A stretch of 64,000 nt of DNA from Armillaria gallica (GCA_037576215.1 JBANDB010000008.1:620001-684000); one strand, 5' to 3'; shown: positions 1 through 14,061, numbered from the stretch's first letter. A program made the numbers and translations. Notes: generated from the sequence alone by a model not told the origin.

Positions 1-967
1 CACGCTTTCTAGGTAGGAAGGCGATAATAAATCACCCAATGCCGCATCGATTTTGACGTAGCGAAGTCGAGGGACGAATTTAAAATATTCGACAGGATTG
101 CTCGTTTGGATGTTCTGAATGCAAAGCACCAGCCTCTCCAGTATGTCGAAGTGGCCAGAGAGGAAGCTCTGAAGGACCTCGTGATCAACGATGATGACTG
201 CCTCCCTCCATCGCCTGGCATGATCCAGGAGTAGAGTGAGGGCCTGGCGATAGAAGTGGGAAGAGTCGGTTTCCATATCAATCCTGATTGATAACGGGGT
301 GTCCGTTTGAGTGCGGGCGATATACATGCGTAAAAGTTCGAGATCAGCCGTTGGGTTTGTTAGCCAGTTGATGTCGAGGTATGACCACATCTCGGGCATA
401 TCCAAGGATACCTTGCGCCAGTGGGAGCAGACGTGTGATATCATCAACGGCGTTAGCCACTGGATGTGAGACTTGGAATCGTCCTCGTTGTCGTCACGGA
501 CGCAGGCGAGGGTGAATATGCGCTTGAGAATGCTGTCCGGGTCATGATGTGCAGGTGAAGAAAGGGTAGGTGAATCGTTTGGCAGGAAAAGGGGATTGCG
601 GATGCGGCGAATAGGCGCTGAAGTTAGGCTGGCGTAGTCGTCGATATGGTTCTGCACTTGGGCCCTTCCTGACTCGAGCCGAGTGACGATGTCGCGCAGT
701 CGTGCTAATTCGCGGTCGTAACCATCTGCAACGTCTTCAAGATGTAATGCTTCGCGGATGATTTCGTCACGTTGTCCCTTGGCTGGGGTGTAAAACTCGC
801 GACACTGTTCTGTGAAAGAAGGAGATGGGCGAGTGACGGATGGGCAGAATGTGTTCTCGCATTGATCACAAAGAGGAATGGGCTCTTGGGCAATTCTATT
901 ATCAATATGAGTACAGAATTCGGGCGAGATGTTCGAGATGGATGTACCGTGATGATTTTCCGTTCAT
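1..967 (-). CDS. F-box-like protein, 3' end beyond the window
   Basis: Model: complement(join(1..895,948..967)), 305 codons visible, open at the left edge. The first exon is only 20 nt. A 52-nt intron with a GTACAT donor and TAG acceptor joins it in frame to the long exon. Seen in the protein: a short Cys motif near residues 16-24 (CDQCENTFC), a likely coiled coil at 60-95 (ELARLRDIVTRLE), then an F-box-like segment at about 127-182 with the spacing I..IF..AC, L..VC.HWR.VSL, MPEMWSYL. This order (coiled coil, F-box, then Leu-rich region) is known from the large F-box families of Agaricomycetes, whose members probably recruit substrates to SCF ubiquitin ligases. The substrate cannot be told. 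The start is chosen because no in-frame ATG exists in the long exon before a stop, while the spliced ATG restores the frame. Confidence 0.8.
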
Positions 968-3900
968 AGTTCGACGAGAGCTTCGATATTTTCGATTGGA
1001 ACGCTATAGTCAAACTTGAGATACGAAGCAGTGGACAGAGATATGTCCGTACCAGAGGTTGAGACAGAGGTGGGGGGAGATGGGCAAGAACAGATGGAGA
1101 ATATGGCCGTCCTCCAAAGGCATTTATATGGATACGAAGACAAAGGGAAGGAAAGCGCCACACTTGCCTTTCTGACATCTCCATGCCGAGCATTCGCTGC
1201 CGAAAGAGCCTTTGTACAGCTACTTACAAAGTAACCTTAGTAACGATAACTATAACGGTCACCCGAATGAGAAAACACCGGTACCTCGTATTGCAGCAGA
1301 GAAATGCATACGCGATAGGGACCATGCGCTTTAAACAATAACTTGAAAGGGTTTCGTTTATGAAATGGATATTTCATCCTTAATTTTAGGAGCTGCAAAC
1401 GAGATGTGATGTTGTATTCTTTCAAGTTCCGTTGAAGGGGGGAAGGTTTTTGTGTCGTTTGTGTGACCAGTCTTGACAAAAACCGAAACCTGTGATGTTA
1501 TTCTTCCTTCTCTAACCCAAGCTAGATCATATAGTAATAGGTCTAGCAATGCCAAAGGGAAAAAACAGTTACCGCTCGCGGCCCTGTTCATCGTGGATGG
1601 AAGAAAAGTGGCGCGTTACTTGGACTCTATTTGGCCACATCTTCTGCCAAGCTGAGACAAACAACGCGTGACGTAGCTCAGACTCGTCCAATTCTTCTTC
1701 CTTCATTCCATTACTGTTCTCTCTCGCTTCGCTATGCCGATGATTCCTATTGCAGAGCGATGATACTCTCCGATGGCTTGGTAACCTCTTCTCACCCCGC
1801 TACGGCGACTTCTTTCTCCTTCATCAGTGGAGCATCAGCCAGCGCTCCGCGTCTTGTGATCCTGTCATAGCGTGATTTTATCGAAAATTTGCGACTCTAA
1901 CCGGCGGGGAATCTGGGGTTATCTACCGGGAGAAAAGCGCCGTCAGATTTTTGCTCAGACTGAGCCAGCGTCTCCATTGACTCGCTCTTTTTAGTTCTTT
2001 GATATCGGGATGTCGGAGCTCTGGAAATACCAATACCAATACTTCCTCATGGCCGCCGGACGACGATGTGGACACCGGCTTTCGATATCTCGAACCGATT
2101 CACACCATTGTAGCTTAGGCCCCAGGTTGCGATGTCACTCGCCATCGTGCTCGTACTCTTCGTTATCTCCACCGACACCCGTGTAAGTACTGACGGCTAT
2201 GCCATTATACCATTATACAACCTTCAAGCGACGGCAATTTGGACAGATTCTGCTTCCTGGAGGCAACATCAATTGTTACGCCGTTGAACAGCTCTTGGCA
2301 TGCTATTTGAGGCTAGTGAAAAAGTCTAAGGCGTAAACGAGAGGTCTTATCTGTAGATACATGTGAGTGCTAAGGATTTGTGGTGTATCATCTAGTGCCT
2401 CATGGTGTGAAGACAGTCATTTGCATCAAGGGCCGAATGAAAAAAATGCTATCACCCCCGACGATGCACTCCATCATTTCTTTGTGAGTATCGCCCCCCT
2501 GGCATACTAAGTCTCACTCTGACACTGATATACCACCTCGTATACTGCTCTAGTACTCTGGGTTATAAACTCACCTTTTTTCATGAAAGCATACGCACAA
2601 GTCTAAGTCTACCCCGGCTATTGTGTTAAACCGACGGATATTGGACCATGCATCGCTTGACGTTGGCAGAACCTTGACTGAAGGACGCAAGTGACGTCCA
2701 ATTTACCGAAGACATTCATATTGTCTCTAATCTCCGCGTAGGATTCTCGCTATATATGGCTATCAATACGCACCGGAGAATTCGCCGCTGAGCAATGAAA
2801 AGAAGCAGAGCTTACGGGAGAAGTCTAAGAAATCATGGACATCTATGTACGTTTTCCCCCGTGATTGTTCCCACCATCTGATTTAAATGATATCAAAGCA
2901 CAGCAGCTGGAGCTGGTTTTTGAGTTAAGCCTCTTTCGTGTGTGAAACATCAAGACCCAAGTACGCGCGGCTCGCCCCCGTCTTCGTCTTATCTTCAACG
3001 ATTTTTCTTAGTGAAACATTCGGGGTGTCGGTCCCGAGTCCTGAACTTGTACAAGTAAACACGGGGCTCAGGAATGCTTCAGGGCGTTATTCTTGCTCGA
3101 TGCGCCTATCTGGGTGATCAGGGTTCAGGAACTGATGTCGATGAATCGTCGTCGGTCATAAGGCAGGGACAGGGAGATCAGGGAAGCCCGTTGCGGCTTG
3201 AGTTTGTCGTCAAGCTGCGTACCCACTCAATTCCGCCCTTCTCGGAGATGTTTGAGGTCGCCACTGAGTCTTGTTTGACATGTTCATGTCTCTCCAGCAA
3301 AGGTTAACTTCCCCCATATTTTTTGGGCTACTGCCATGGAATGAACACGTCCAACCAGTAAAAGCCTCCGTTCTGTTCGCTCACAGTGCATTCAGTCCGA
3401 GCTGCCAATTGTGGGTAGGTGAAACGTTTGTTGTCAGGATGATCGGACCGGTGATTGACTTGAACGTATGTAGGACCATTGCAGCACTAAGTCCATTCCA
3501 TGCCAGTCCTATGGGCCCCCGAACGTCAAGCGTGCGATTCTTCTCATGTCCATATCGTGTCGCGAAGAATGGTCAATGCTGGTTCCTCTTTTTTACTGAC
3601 CTCCCCTCGAAACTCGAATGCTAGTTGTAGGTTTCGCATTCAGTCCAGCCATGCAAATCAAAATTAAAAACCTCCGCTTTCCCTTGAATTATCTCCTTCA
3701 AGGCAAGGGATGCGATAGCCATTTGATGGCGCATGTGCCTGAACGAGCCCACGGTTATCAGTCGTTGGGAGGGTCGGGCTCACATCAAAGTGATGACATC
3801 ATTGAAGATTTCTCAGAAGGCAAAGAGGCGGGTTCGAGTCTCCTAAGAGGCCATCAACAGATGAATAAAGTCGGTAAGAAGTTGGAATACTCTGGATAGC

Positions 3901-5627
3901 CGAGTTGAATTGTAAGCAGTGGCGTCGAACGGCCGCGGAGCAGCTCTTCAGTGCTCTCCAACAAAAGTCCGTTTCAATTTACTTCCATCTATCTATGTCC
4001 TCATCTCACGCAACCAGCGACGTATTCTGACAAGCCATAATTAAAACGTGTACACTTCGTGAAACGGCCCTATTAATATCGCGTCCTTCATAGGAGAGAA
4101 GCAACGCAGCGAAGGAGCGCGGAAGCTGGAGGCGCATCACTGCCCCGGGTTCGGCAATCCGTGGATTCGAAGCGGGCTTATCTTCGGACTCCGGGTTCGC
4201 CTCAAGTTCGTGTTCGTGTTCGTTGTACCCATTACTGAGAGCGCAGACTCCATGGAGCGCACGAAGGCGAAGAAACAACAAGCTACCGTTCACCGTTGTG
4301 AATACCGTAATTTGATGGAACGAGGACAAGCCCGCAGTCGCCGGGGGAAGGCGGAGAAATACAGGTAGGTCAATGATGTTGAGCAAGGTTCACACTCCAA
4401 GATTCGAGGTCGCGTAAATCTCGAAGTTGAGCCAAGCATACTGTGGCCACATCTTCCAACGGAACCGTCGAATTTCCAAAAATACTTTCTACCATCCTCT
4501 CCCTGAACCCACGATTGCAACGTCTTCTGCCGCGAAAGAAAGGTACTTCTGCTACGCCACTCGAAGCTTTGAAAAAACGTTACGGTTGAACATTTGCTCT
4601 CGACCCTTCTGGACTCGTATGTTGTAGACAGACACAACTTACCAACTAATTGACAATGTCAGTGCAATTTTATCTTGCTTGGGTTGATCAGGGTCTGATG
4701 GTCGTCGGTAATAAGGCAAGAGGGAGTTTCATTCCAACAATGATAGACGAGCGTAACGAACATACCGTACCGTCGGTTCCCATTTGCCACATCCAAATGC
4801 GAAGAGGGAATCTTCCGAAATTTCGGGAAGCTCCATTGGGCCCGTGACAGAAGAGGGGTGGGGGATGCAGCCGTAGGTAAGATTGGAAATTGGGATGGGA
4901 TGAACTCGGAGGGTTCCGTACACAAAACATAACACCCGTGAGTGCACACTACAGCATGAGAACTTTCGAGGAAGTAAAGAAGGAAGCAGAGAACGAGCGA
5001 GCGAAGAGTCGAAAAGGCTACCTGCAAATCGAGATCTGATCACGATAGGATTTAGCAGCTGGGAAAAAGAACACGTTACACGACAGAAAAATTGAAAATC
5101 CGTCCGCCACCGAAAAAGGTTTAGCCAGGAAATGGCTTCGAGGGAAATAAACATTTCGCTTTCGTTGTGGAGTGTCGTAAACTGTATATGAGGACGAGAC
5201 AAGGAAGGTAGGATGTGGTGTCGTTGACGGAGTATTGAATGACGCTATTACGTTTGGGTGGAGATGATAAAGAGGAAGAAGTAGGAGGGAAGGAAGGGAG
5301 AACGTGGGTGAAGAGATGGACGGATGGTGGATTGCTGCGATTCGATGTCAGTGGGAGGCTGTTTGTCGGCAATGAACGAGGAAACAAATGAGGCAACACG
5401 TGAAACTACGGGTAACTTGGTCGCGAGGGGCATCCACTTGAGAAACGAACCAGCTCGGTTCAGCGGGACTTTTAAATGGATTTTATTGAATTGGGCCAAA
5501 TGCAAATTCGACGAAGATTGGTGTTACGTACAGAACCACGGAGCCAAGAAGAGAACATAAACGGTCGCGCCTTTTTGAGGCTGTATCTCGATTTCCTCTC
5601 TTTCTGTTCTTATAATACAGGCAAGAC
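968..5627. other. Gene-free stretch, nothing supported
   Basis: Only short overlapping open frames on both strands (for example 4290-4637 minus and 4659-5027 minus), none with a recognisable motif, consistent splice sites or conserved composition. The last 600 bases should hold the promoter and 5' UTR of the zinc-finger gene. A possible UTR acceptor (TACAG) lies at 5616-5620, just before its ATG. Confidence 0.5.
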
Positions 5628-6625
5628 ATGCCCCGAGCAGAACCCACAAAGGTCGCTCACTCGACGACTTTAACTCTAGCTGGAATGTCTTCGACGATGG
5701 CAACGACTGCGCAGGGAACCACTGCTGGCGCTAAGAAGAAGCACATATGCGGGACCTGCGACCGCGCGTTTACGACGAGCGGCCATCTTGCACGGCACTC
5801 GCGTGTCCACACTGGCGAGCGGAACCACAAATGTCCGTTCCCAGGCTGTGAGACGAGGTGTTCGAGACAGGACAACCTCCAACAGCAGTGAGTTCATTAG
5901 CTAATCCCACCCCGCCGCACCGCCGCTGACGGGCCGCCAGCTACCGTATCCACCTCTCACCAGGCTCGCGGCGCAACTCGGCGCGCTCCGTCATCTCACG
6001 CGTCATGAACAGCCCCAACTCGGGCGCTAAACGCGGCGTCTCCCCGCCTCCCGCCCTTGAGCCCGCTAGACTCTACAGCCACCACTCCCAGTCTCCGCCT
6101 GATTCTCCGCCGCCACTCGCGCAGGCGACGCTCCCCGCCACTGCCCTCCGCTCTTCCGAGCCCGCCTCTCCCGACTCGCCGTACTCCCATCTTTCTATGC
6201 CGCCTACTCCGACGTCTGCCACCACTTATTCATATCGCAATGGCACGTCTACTTATCAGGAGCAGCCAGGCTCTGGGTACACTTACGTCCACACTACCCC
6301 TTCTCCACCAACTCAGTATTACGAGGTCGCCTCTTCGGCGTCCTCGCGGCATTCTATATCCCATATTTCCCCTCCTTCGCCAGAGAGCAATAGTTCTGGC
6401 CCGCCGACGCCTGCGTCGTATCCTGCAGTGTACGACCAGGCTGAGTACCGGTACGAGAGCCCTCCCCCAGTCCTGGCGCCCATACAGGGCGGCAGGAGAG
6501 ATTCCCTCGGGGTGGCTGAGAGGCACTACATCCACCAGCCCCAGCCATATTACCAGCAGGAGGTGAGCCTGGGGCACGGTGCGTGGAAAGGTGGCCTGAA
6601 GAGCGGTTTGGTCCAACAAACATAA
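5628..6625 (+). CDS. C2H2 zinc-finger transcription factor, Nrg1-like
   Basis: Model: join(5628..5887,5941..6625), 314 aa. The 53-nt intron has a GTGAGT donor, CTGAC branch site and CCAG acceptor. Two adjacent C2H2 fingers lie at about residues 40-90. The first contains FTTSGHLARHSRVHTGE, the second CPFPGC..RCSRQDNLQQHYRIH. This pair matches the finger pair of yeast Nrg1/Nrg2 (glucose and filamentation repressors), where the core is TTSGHLARH and RHDN.LQHYR. The rest is a long low-complexity Ser/Pro/Tyr-rich tail, as in many fungal regulators. A nuclear DNA-binding role is well supported. Repression and the target genes are inference. The intron splits the codon of the first zinc-binding His of finger 2. 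Another ATG lies at 5685, still before the fingers. Confidence 0.86.
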
Positions 6626-9600
6626 CTTAGAGCTAGTAATTGGAGTAACTTATGATCTTTCCTTTCTTGCGTTGCTGCAGTTATACATGTACCAACACCG
6701 TCGACATGCTGAGCTTTCTACTATCCTCTTCCTCTATCTACTACTTACGGGTCCTGTCTATATAGTTGTGTAATTGTACAGTGGTGGTATATAGTAACGG
6801 TTCCAATACCGATTTGCATATTTCTGGCGTCCTGAAACCTGTGTTCTACGTCAAGTGTTATGACATCCCCGCCCAACCGCCCACCGTCCCGTGCCTGGTC
6901 ATTCCAAAACAGTGACATTTAAATTACACCACGCCACCACGTCGTTGCCCCCCTAAGATACTCTCTAATCTTTTGCAATTTCATCCTTCTCTCCTCATGT
7001 CTTCTTCTAATTGGCTTTCGGATTACCCGCGAAAGGCCTTCCGCTTCTTTGTGGCAGATTCATCAATTGTGGTACCCATGATGCGACGGCGAGGTTCTAG
7101 GTCGTGGCGACATCTGCAGCACAATCTGCGACGGAACAGGTGCTCGTTGAAATCATGAACTGCCTTCAGCTTTCGACAATGCCGTTCTTCGAAGAAATCA
7201 TGCTGTCAAACCCCTTGCGTCGTGCTTGGAACTGCTCAGGAACCATATATATTGTCTTTCTTGCATATATGCGCTTTTAACCTGGCTATATGCGCTTTCT
7301 TCGACCTTGTATCCGCTACATGTGGCTAGCAGCTATCAGCCTCGTTTCCTTTACCGGTTATACGCCTTTCTACAACGAATACCTGCTCCATTCTTGTCAA
7401 CAACCGGCTCGCGGTTCCTCTGATCAGCTTTGTAGCAGGCGTTATCTCTTGCATTTCCGTAGGTCCGAGACCACTGTTCTGCCGTGGCGCTTCCGCATAA
7501 TATACGTGTACACATCACGAATCCCAGTGCTATCACAGTGCTAACCCCTGTTCATTAACCGGCTCGTCATATGCACCCAAGATTTGTACTTGCGAATCTG
7601 GGCAAAGCGGACGCCGACCTCGAGGCACGCAGTCGTGACGGACTTTTGACGCATCAACGTCGATAAAATGATACCTACATTGACTGACCAAGTTACTGCG
7701 GTCACGATGAGGCCGAGACCCGATGGGCTGTCCGAAACTTAGCCATGTCAGCGGTACCGCCATTCATTTTGTCGGGGATACCGCTCTTATTTGCTTCTTC
7801 TGGCCATCACCCCATCTGTCTCCGTTACGTTCGGATAAGCAGCCCATTCATCCATGGTCTTTGCGTCCCGACGTTGCTTGCAAAAATACACTCGGACCTG
7901 TTTCGCATGCTCGGTCGCCGCGGCAAGCAACCTCGACATCAGATTTCTACAACAGAGGCAGAAACAAAGGTGACGCGCAGTCTGGATCTCCATATCAGTG
8001 TGATTGATGGTGGGTCGGGCGCACTTATCCCCCGCCTCACGATTTCCCACGCGGCGCTCGGACGGCTTCGTCGCCTGTCGACGGTACATATAAAAAAGCC
8101 TCTCACGACATATATTCCAGCCATGCATGTGCAACAAATGTTCTGAGCTGAGGGAGAAAAAATGATGCGGGTTTGATGCAATCGAACGCATGTTGCGTTT
8201 AGTAACGGTTAAATCAATTCGACATATCCAGAAGGTTTAGTGTGCCATCTGTTACTCACACACCATGTACTGCGCATGATTTGCATGTTCCTGGATTCAT
8301 TCCACTCATTGTTGAGTACTTTCGGGATACCTTCTGGAGATGCAATAAGTGAAGGATTGGGAAGAGAGGACCAACAATACGATATCTTCTCACGCCGGGG
8401 TGTACGGTGTTTCTCTACAACACACTTCTAGCTTCGAATCGCATGCACTGAACGTTAAAAATGAAAGAAGCTCGACGGCTGACTGACATGCACCGGTTGA
8501 TTCTTCATGTATGCGTGTTCTTCGAAATGACTAGAGACTCGCATGTGTTTGATTAACGGCATGGTGAGCTGCTAGTCTGCGAGTCAAATACTCAAGAGTG
8601 ATTGTGAGTTCTCACGCACACAGACAAAAAGCGCCAACTTGTTCGGAATGGCAAGCTTGGAAGGGCATGGTCTAGCGGTGAAACCTATCTTGCGGGTCCG
8701 AGAGAGGCTTGATATGAAAGCGTGTTAATATGGCTGCAAGATCAGTTCTTCCCCACAATGTGATCTCTTGCGTCCACTATTCAATGATCCGCTCGCGTGA
8801 TGGCTGGGATATGGGCCTCGCCTCACAGTGACGAAGATAAAAATAACAGACAGGCGAAGAAGGGAGCCACTACGCTTGTGGACACGCCCAGACCTCGCAC
8901 GCGAAAAGGTATGGTCATATATCTTTTGCTGAAGTCGGTAGGTTAATTACCTTGCTGATTCTCGTCACAAAAGGAATAGCACGTACCGACATCAACAAGC
9001 TATGCCGTCGAAGAAGCAAGTAATTATTGCATGGCCTAGAACAAATCAATAATGAGCGTCTGATCAAGATAGTAAGGAAATATTAGACGCCTTTCAATCT
9101 GCTAAACATTAGCGACGCAACGAAGAACATAACGAGGAAAGAGAGGCGAGCGAGTGATCTTCATCGAATGAGGTTGACGTTAAGATGTACGAGCATGTAT
9201 CGGTAAGCGGGCCGACTTCCGAGTATATTTGCTCATATTACTTTCCCAAGCCAAAGGGAGCTGCTTCTTCCGCGAGGTCGCTTCTAAAAATCTCGACCAT
9301 TCAACTCCTCTATATCCGTGATCTGGCTTCCGAATCTGCCGGACTCGGACAGCCCATTGGGTTATTATTCAATGCGTTCGGCCGTTCTTATGAGGCTGAA
9401 ATGGCAAGTTGATTTCTTTCATATTTCTTTCTTCGGACGAAAAAATTTTGTGCCTTCATCTTCGTTGGCCTTTCACAGGATGTCGATGGATATCATGCAT
9501 GCTACAGATCTCTGTCAGCTTCCAAGATTCTTCGGATGCGCGATAAAGTGCCTGTTAATGGGGATCTCGCTCGACCTTCCAAGTTGGAACGACGCTTGCG

Positions 9601-10385
9601 CCCCACGGGGGTTCTGAGCTCAAATTCAGTGGCGGCCATGAACGTCTACACGTGTTGATTCTCTCGTCTCTGAGCTTCGTTTTTTTTTTCTTCACTCACG
9701 TGCAGGTACTGTAAAGCTTCCATACATAAATCGGACCCTGTTTCGCGTCATAAATCCCGGGCCTGATTGCTTCTCTGAACCCTGAAGGAAGGAAGTGAAC
9801 CCTGTGACGCTGACATTTCCACAGAGCTTCGTAAGTAATCTCACCGTGCCGAGAGATCCGATGCCGATTCGCCAAAGCTCCCGGCGCTTGTGGCTTCGGA
9901 TGGGGTACTGTTTTTCCCTCTCTGATCACAGTCGCTTCTCTCCGGCTCGGAGTAACGACCGCGTTCGCGAAATAGGCGACGTCGGTCTCCAGAGTGTCCT
10001 GTTGGAAAGGTAAGTGTTCGACACCGGGGTACGCATCCGTACGGTTTTTTTCTATATGTGTTCTTCAAGTTTTTGGGGAACGGGCATCAAGGTATTCAGT
10101 TGGAACATGCTGATTTCGAGCGCCTGGTCCCGGCGTTTATCTTGACCATCTGCGCTTCTTCACAGAATGATTTCTACAAAACGGTCAACCAGCGTCTTGG
10201 ATTTTTAAGGCGTGTTGGACGTCGAGGCTGTCTTCTAAAGTTTCCGGTCAATTAGCAGGTATGTGGGTCCTCGTACTCACGCAAGTTCAAGCGTGGTTGA
10301 TCACTGGGTGTGTCCTCGTGACCGCACATTGCCGGCTGCCGCGGCACTATAGCGGCATCAATAATCATCCTTTCGTCTTGCAGTC
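6626..10385. other. Gene-free stretch, nothing supported
   Basis: The first few hundred bases are the expected 3' UTR and terminator of the zinc-finger gene. The rest has short open frames on both strands (such as 7787-8191 minus and 9318-9617 plus) without motifs or believable splicing. No tRNA or repeat was recognised. Confidence 0.5.
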
Positions 10386-11701
10386 ATGCAGCCATATCTG
10401 CCGCAGGAGCTTATCGACGAGATTATCGATCGCATTCAGGATGATTCCCTAGCCCTCAGAGCATGCTCTTTGGCTGCTCGTTCATTCCTACCGTCCAGTC
10501 GCAAGCACCTTTACTCCCACGTCATAATCTTCCAAGATGGTGTTGACGCGCCATTGCCTAACAGCTTTGTTGGTAGCAAGTTTACCTGCGAATCGTTTTA
10601 CAATTTACTTCAGGAAGGGATTGCCCCTGTTGCGCCTCTTGTCAAGTTCCTTAGCATACAGGACGGCCTAGAGGGAACACCAGGCTACCTCGTTCACAGG
10701 GAGAAAGTTAGATTTCCATTCATTCTTGATTTACTCCGGAATTTGGAGCGTGTATCTATTTCCAGTCATCGGGGTTCTCTATCTTGGGATGCACACGATA
10801 CTCCTATCACATCTTTCCTCGAAACATTTCAATCTCCTTCACTAACGTCTCTTGATCTCGATAATCTCACTTTCTGTGGTTTTGATGGTATTGCGCGTAT
10901 TCTCTATGAATGCAGCGACACTCTCAAGCATTTATCTCTCAACTACATCACAATATTTTCGAGGGATGTGGATATCCAAGATCTTACGGCCAAATATGAT
11001 GGTCGTCATCTCCATCTTGAGTCACTTCGACTCGTGGAAGATGACCTGGGTCTCGTAGCCAAGTTCATACTGCACGAGTCCTCTCCATTGAGGATAGATT
11101 GCCTTCGAGAGCTTTCTATCTCCTCGAACCGGCATAATTCCTTCGCAGGGCTCGTTGCGGGTACCCGTAATACACTCGAGCATCTTGATTTTTTCGTGAA
11201 CCACAATGGTACGCCAGATCTACATCTGTATGTCAATGTTTTGCTAACGCTGAAACAGGGGATATCACCACGCCCTTATGCATGAAGGACCACAAGCGTC
11301 TCAAATCCATATATGTGGGTATAGGCAACCATGTTACGAATTTGGCCTGGATAGACTCCATCCCTCTCAATCCCACGATCGAAACGCTCACTCTCGAACT
11401 GGTCAACCCCGATATCTCTGACAAGGCGTTACTATGGGCGCAGCTGGACGCCCGCACATCGGGAGCATCATTACGCGAGATGAACGTAAAACTCCACGGT
11501 CTAAGCCGTCCGAGTCGCAACCCCCACTCGTGCGAGCCATATACATGTCGCGACTATGTGGCGTGTGCCGATGGATCTGCTATACTGGCATTGGTGGAGG
11601 ACCGGTTGCCCACCCTACGAAGTAAAGTTCGATTGACGGTTCAGGAAGTAGCGCGTATGTCATTTCTCTTCTACGGTCCGCCGCGTGAGGTTGAGTCTTA
11701 A
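10386..11701 (+). CDS. F-box protein with Leu-rich C-terminal region
   Basis: Model: join(10386..11208,11259..11701), 421 aa. The 50-nt intron has a GTACGC donor, CTAAC branch site and ACAG acceptor. It is the only choice that keeps the second exon in frame. The N-terminus is a canonical short F-box (residues 1-45: LPQELIDEIIDRI.DD, then LRACSLAARSFLPSSRKHLY). It is followed by Leu-rich segments such as SLTSLDLDNLTF and TLKHLSLNYI, like the degenerate LRR folds of Agaricomycete F-box proteins. Such proteins usually link substrates to Skp1-Cul1 ubiquitin ligases. Which substrate is bound cannot be read from sequence. The start is the first ATG, directly before the F-box. The gene shows no sign of decay and has no obvious functional link to its neighbours. 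Confidence 0.86.
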
Positions 11702-13725
11702 TTTATCAGAACGAAGACTGCAAGCTGGAGGTATGTGGTCTCGGCATCTAGCGTTCGATTGACGGGAAGGCCCCACAATGCTCGCCGACGGTATTCTAAG
11801 ATGTAAATTTGGCCGTGTGAGGATTTCAAGGATTTGAATATTGTACCCGATGTATATATTTCCATACATAGCGACACTACGAGCGTTTATATAGCGACTA
11901 TTCTCCCGAGGGTTCGCACAGCCGCGGCGTCTCTTACAGGTAAACTAATCTGCGTAAGTGGGCGCGACGACCTCCTGGTGATCACAGATGTTTCGACGCG
12001 TAAAATGTCAGTTGGCTCAATAGTAATTATTATGCATTGAGCGCTCGGCGGAAAATGCTTTAAACCAGTCCAAACTATATCACTCGCACAGCCATCAACA
12101 GGGTGTCGCGAGGGACCATCATGGATAACCTCTCCAAAGAATGATCTAGTGTGGAGAAAAATCATTGTGATACAACTGAGAACGCATCATGTTCTCCGTT
12201 ATCACCGCCGGGTACCTCAGCCATTGGCAGCATACAGCCTAGCTTATTGGGCACCATTCATTTCGCTAAATTTTGAAACGTGGGAATTTAGTTGGAGGGC
12301 ACCTAGCCAGGCATATTTTGGATGAAGACCGCATGAGAACGATAATAAGTCCAGTCTGTCACCTTGATCGTGTTCATCTGTCTAGCAAGTTGTCGAAATT
12401 ACATCAAGCCTTTACTCTGAACTGTTCGCTCACATAAATGAAACTTAATAACCTGGCTTCCAGAAAAAAATTTCTATGAGCCCGGGTGGCGATCATAGTT
12501 GTTCACGATGATGGTCGCTTGTGCGCCACCCATTCTCCGAGGCCTTTTCTTTCCGAGAGCCTGGGCACGTTGCCAAACGACTGTGGACTTCCATCATGTA
12601 TATTCTTATATCTCTGAATTGAATTGCCTGTTAGTTGTCACTAGTCGTTGCCGCTTTAACGTACACTCTCAGACAATCAAGATGCAAGTACCGTGGTCTG
12701 TAGAACTATCACGACTCAAGAATTGTACTTCATTTTACCAACTTGAAGATAAGGAAACAGACATCCGAAGAAACGACCGGTGAGGGGTAAACTACAAATG
12801 CGTTGGCTATGACAGCTTTTACAGAGTTCCAATCAAGTGCAACGGGAGTGGATCGTGTCCTTTGACATAACGAATAAAAATAATCCAGCTTCGTTCAGTT
12901 TTCACCTCTTCGGGTATGCTCTGCGGCCACCCTTCCTGCGAAATACATTCACCGTAGCTTGTGTTCAAGCCAATAGAGTTCTGGGTTTTCGATTGTTGAT
13001 GAAAATTCCCAGCGCCGTGTGCAGCTTTGCTAGAGGAGCGCCCTCGCACAAGCGTTCATCAACTACTCGATCACACAAGTCGATCACCGAAAGATGTTCT
13101 TTCTCTAGAACTCTCATTGCCCCGCCGACGGTACCCGGGCCCGGTGCATCGTAAAAAGATATGCACACTTAATTATAAGATTTATGATCCCTGAATGGTT
13201 CACTTACTCGTGTTAAGAGGAGCCCTGACGGTGAACCGGTCTAGAACCAAAGCGCGGGAATGGTTCAATGACCGACTCGGAGCCTCAAAAGAGTGCTGTT
13301 ACCGCTACAACGTTGTAGATGAAATACGGGAGAGATAAGTGATTATATGTAGCACAAGCTTCACCAGGTCCTAGGACTTGGTTTGGAAGGAAAGCAGAAT
13401 CTGTACCTGTAATCCAGAGCCATCAAATCGGACGCTGAAAGACTTTGAGGCGCGAGCTAACGATGATATGCAATCCTCAAAGGCCCAGAGCGATCTCTGA
13501 TATCTTCGTACTTTTCTCAGATATGACTGCAGATCTCGGGGTACCGGTGCAAATTTCGAATAGCAGGTACCCCAGATTCGACATTCAGACCTCACCATGA
13601 ATCTCACCGCACAGGCGCAGGTTGTTAGCCATGCGCAACACATAAGAGACATGGAAACGAAACAGCAATGAACGATTTAGGATACAAGGGGGTCCGAGGA
13701 TTGCAAAAAAATACATCCACTCGAC

Positions 13726-13762
13726 TTTTTTTTTTAGCCTCCAGCCAGCCGACCGACCGACC
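13726..13762. repeat. T-run plus CCGA tandem repeat, copy 1
   Basis: Ten T at 13726-13735 followed 13 bases later by CCGACCGACCGACC at 13749-13762. A matching arrangement occurs at 14062-14098. Confidence 0.6.
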
Positions 13763-14061
13763 GCCGTGGGAATAACATACTAAGTTGGTGCAAAACATAC
13801 CATATTGGTAAAAGCACCGCCACCGGCAAGTCGACATTACCGGTATAGCCGCTCAACCCGGTCATAGATAGGTGGCAGTGTCGGCCTACCATATCCCCTT
13901 ACCCCCTTCCTGGAACCTTCGCATGGGTCACAAAATAATTGGGACACTTCAGACCCTATATACCAAGGTCAGAAGCAAGGTTAAACTTATTTTACTCAGT
14001 TTTTACCATGTACATGACAGGAATTACCCCAAAAAGCTGTAAAAAAAAATCTCTCTATGGA

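Noticed and set aside
3825..3850. GGTTCGAGTCTCC resembling a tRNA T-arm
   Set aside because: The bases around it do not form a T stem and no acceptor or anticodon stem can be folded.
6057..6566. Arg/Pro-rich alternative frame and two minus frames inside the zinc-finger gene
   Set aside because: Shadows of the Ser/Pro-rich coding exon. The real frame follows from the finger motifs across the intron.
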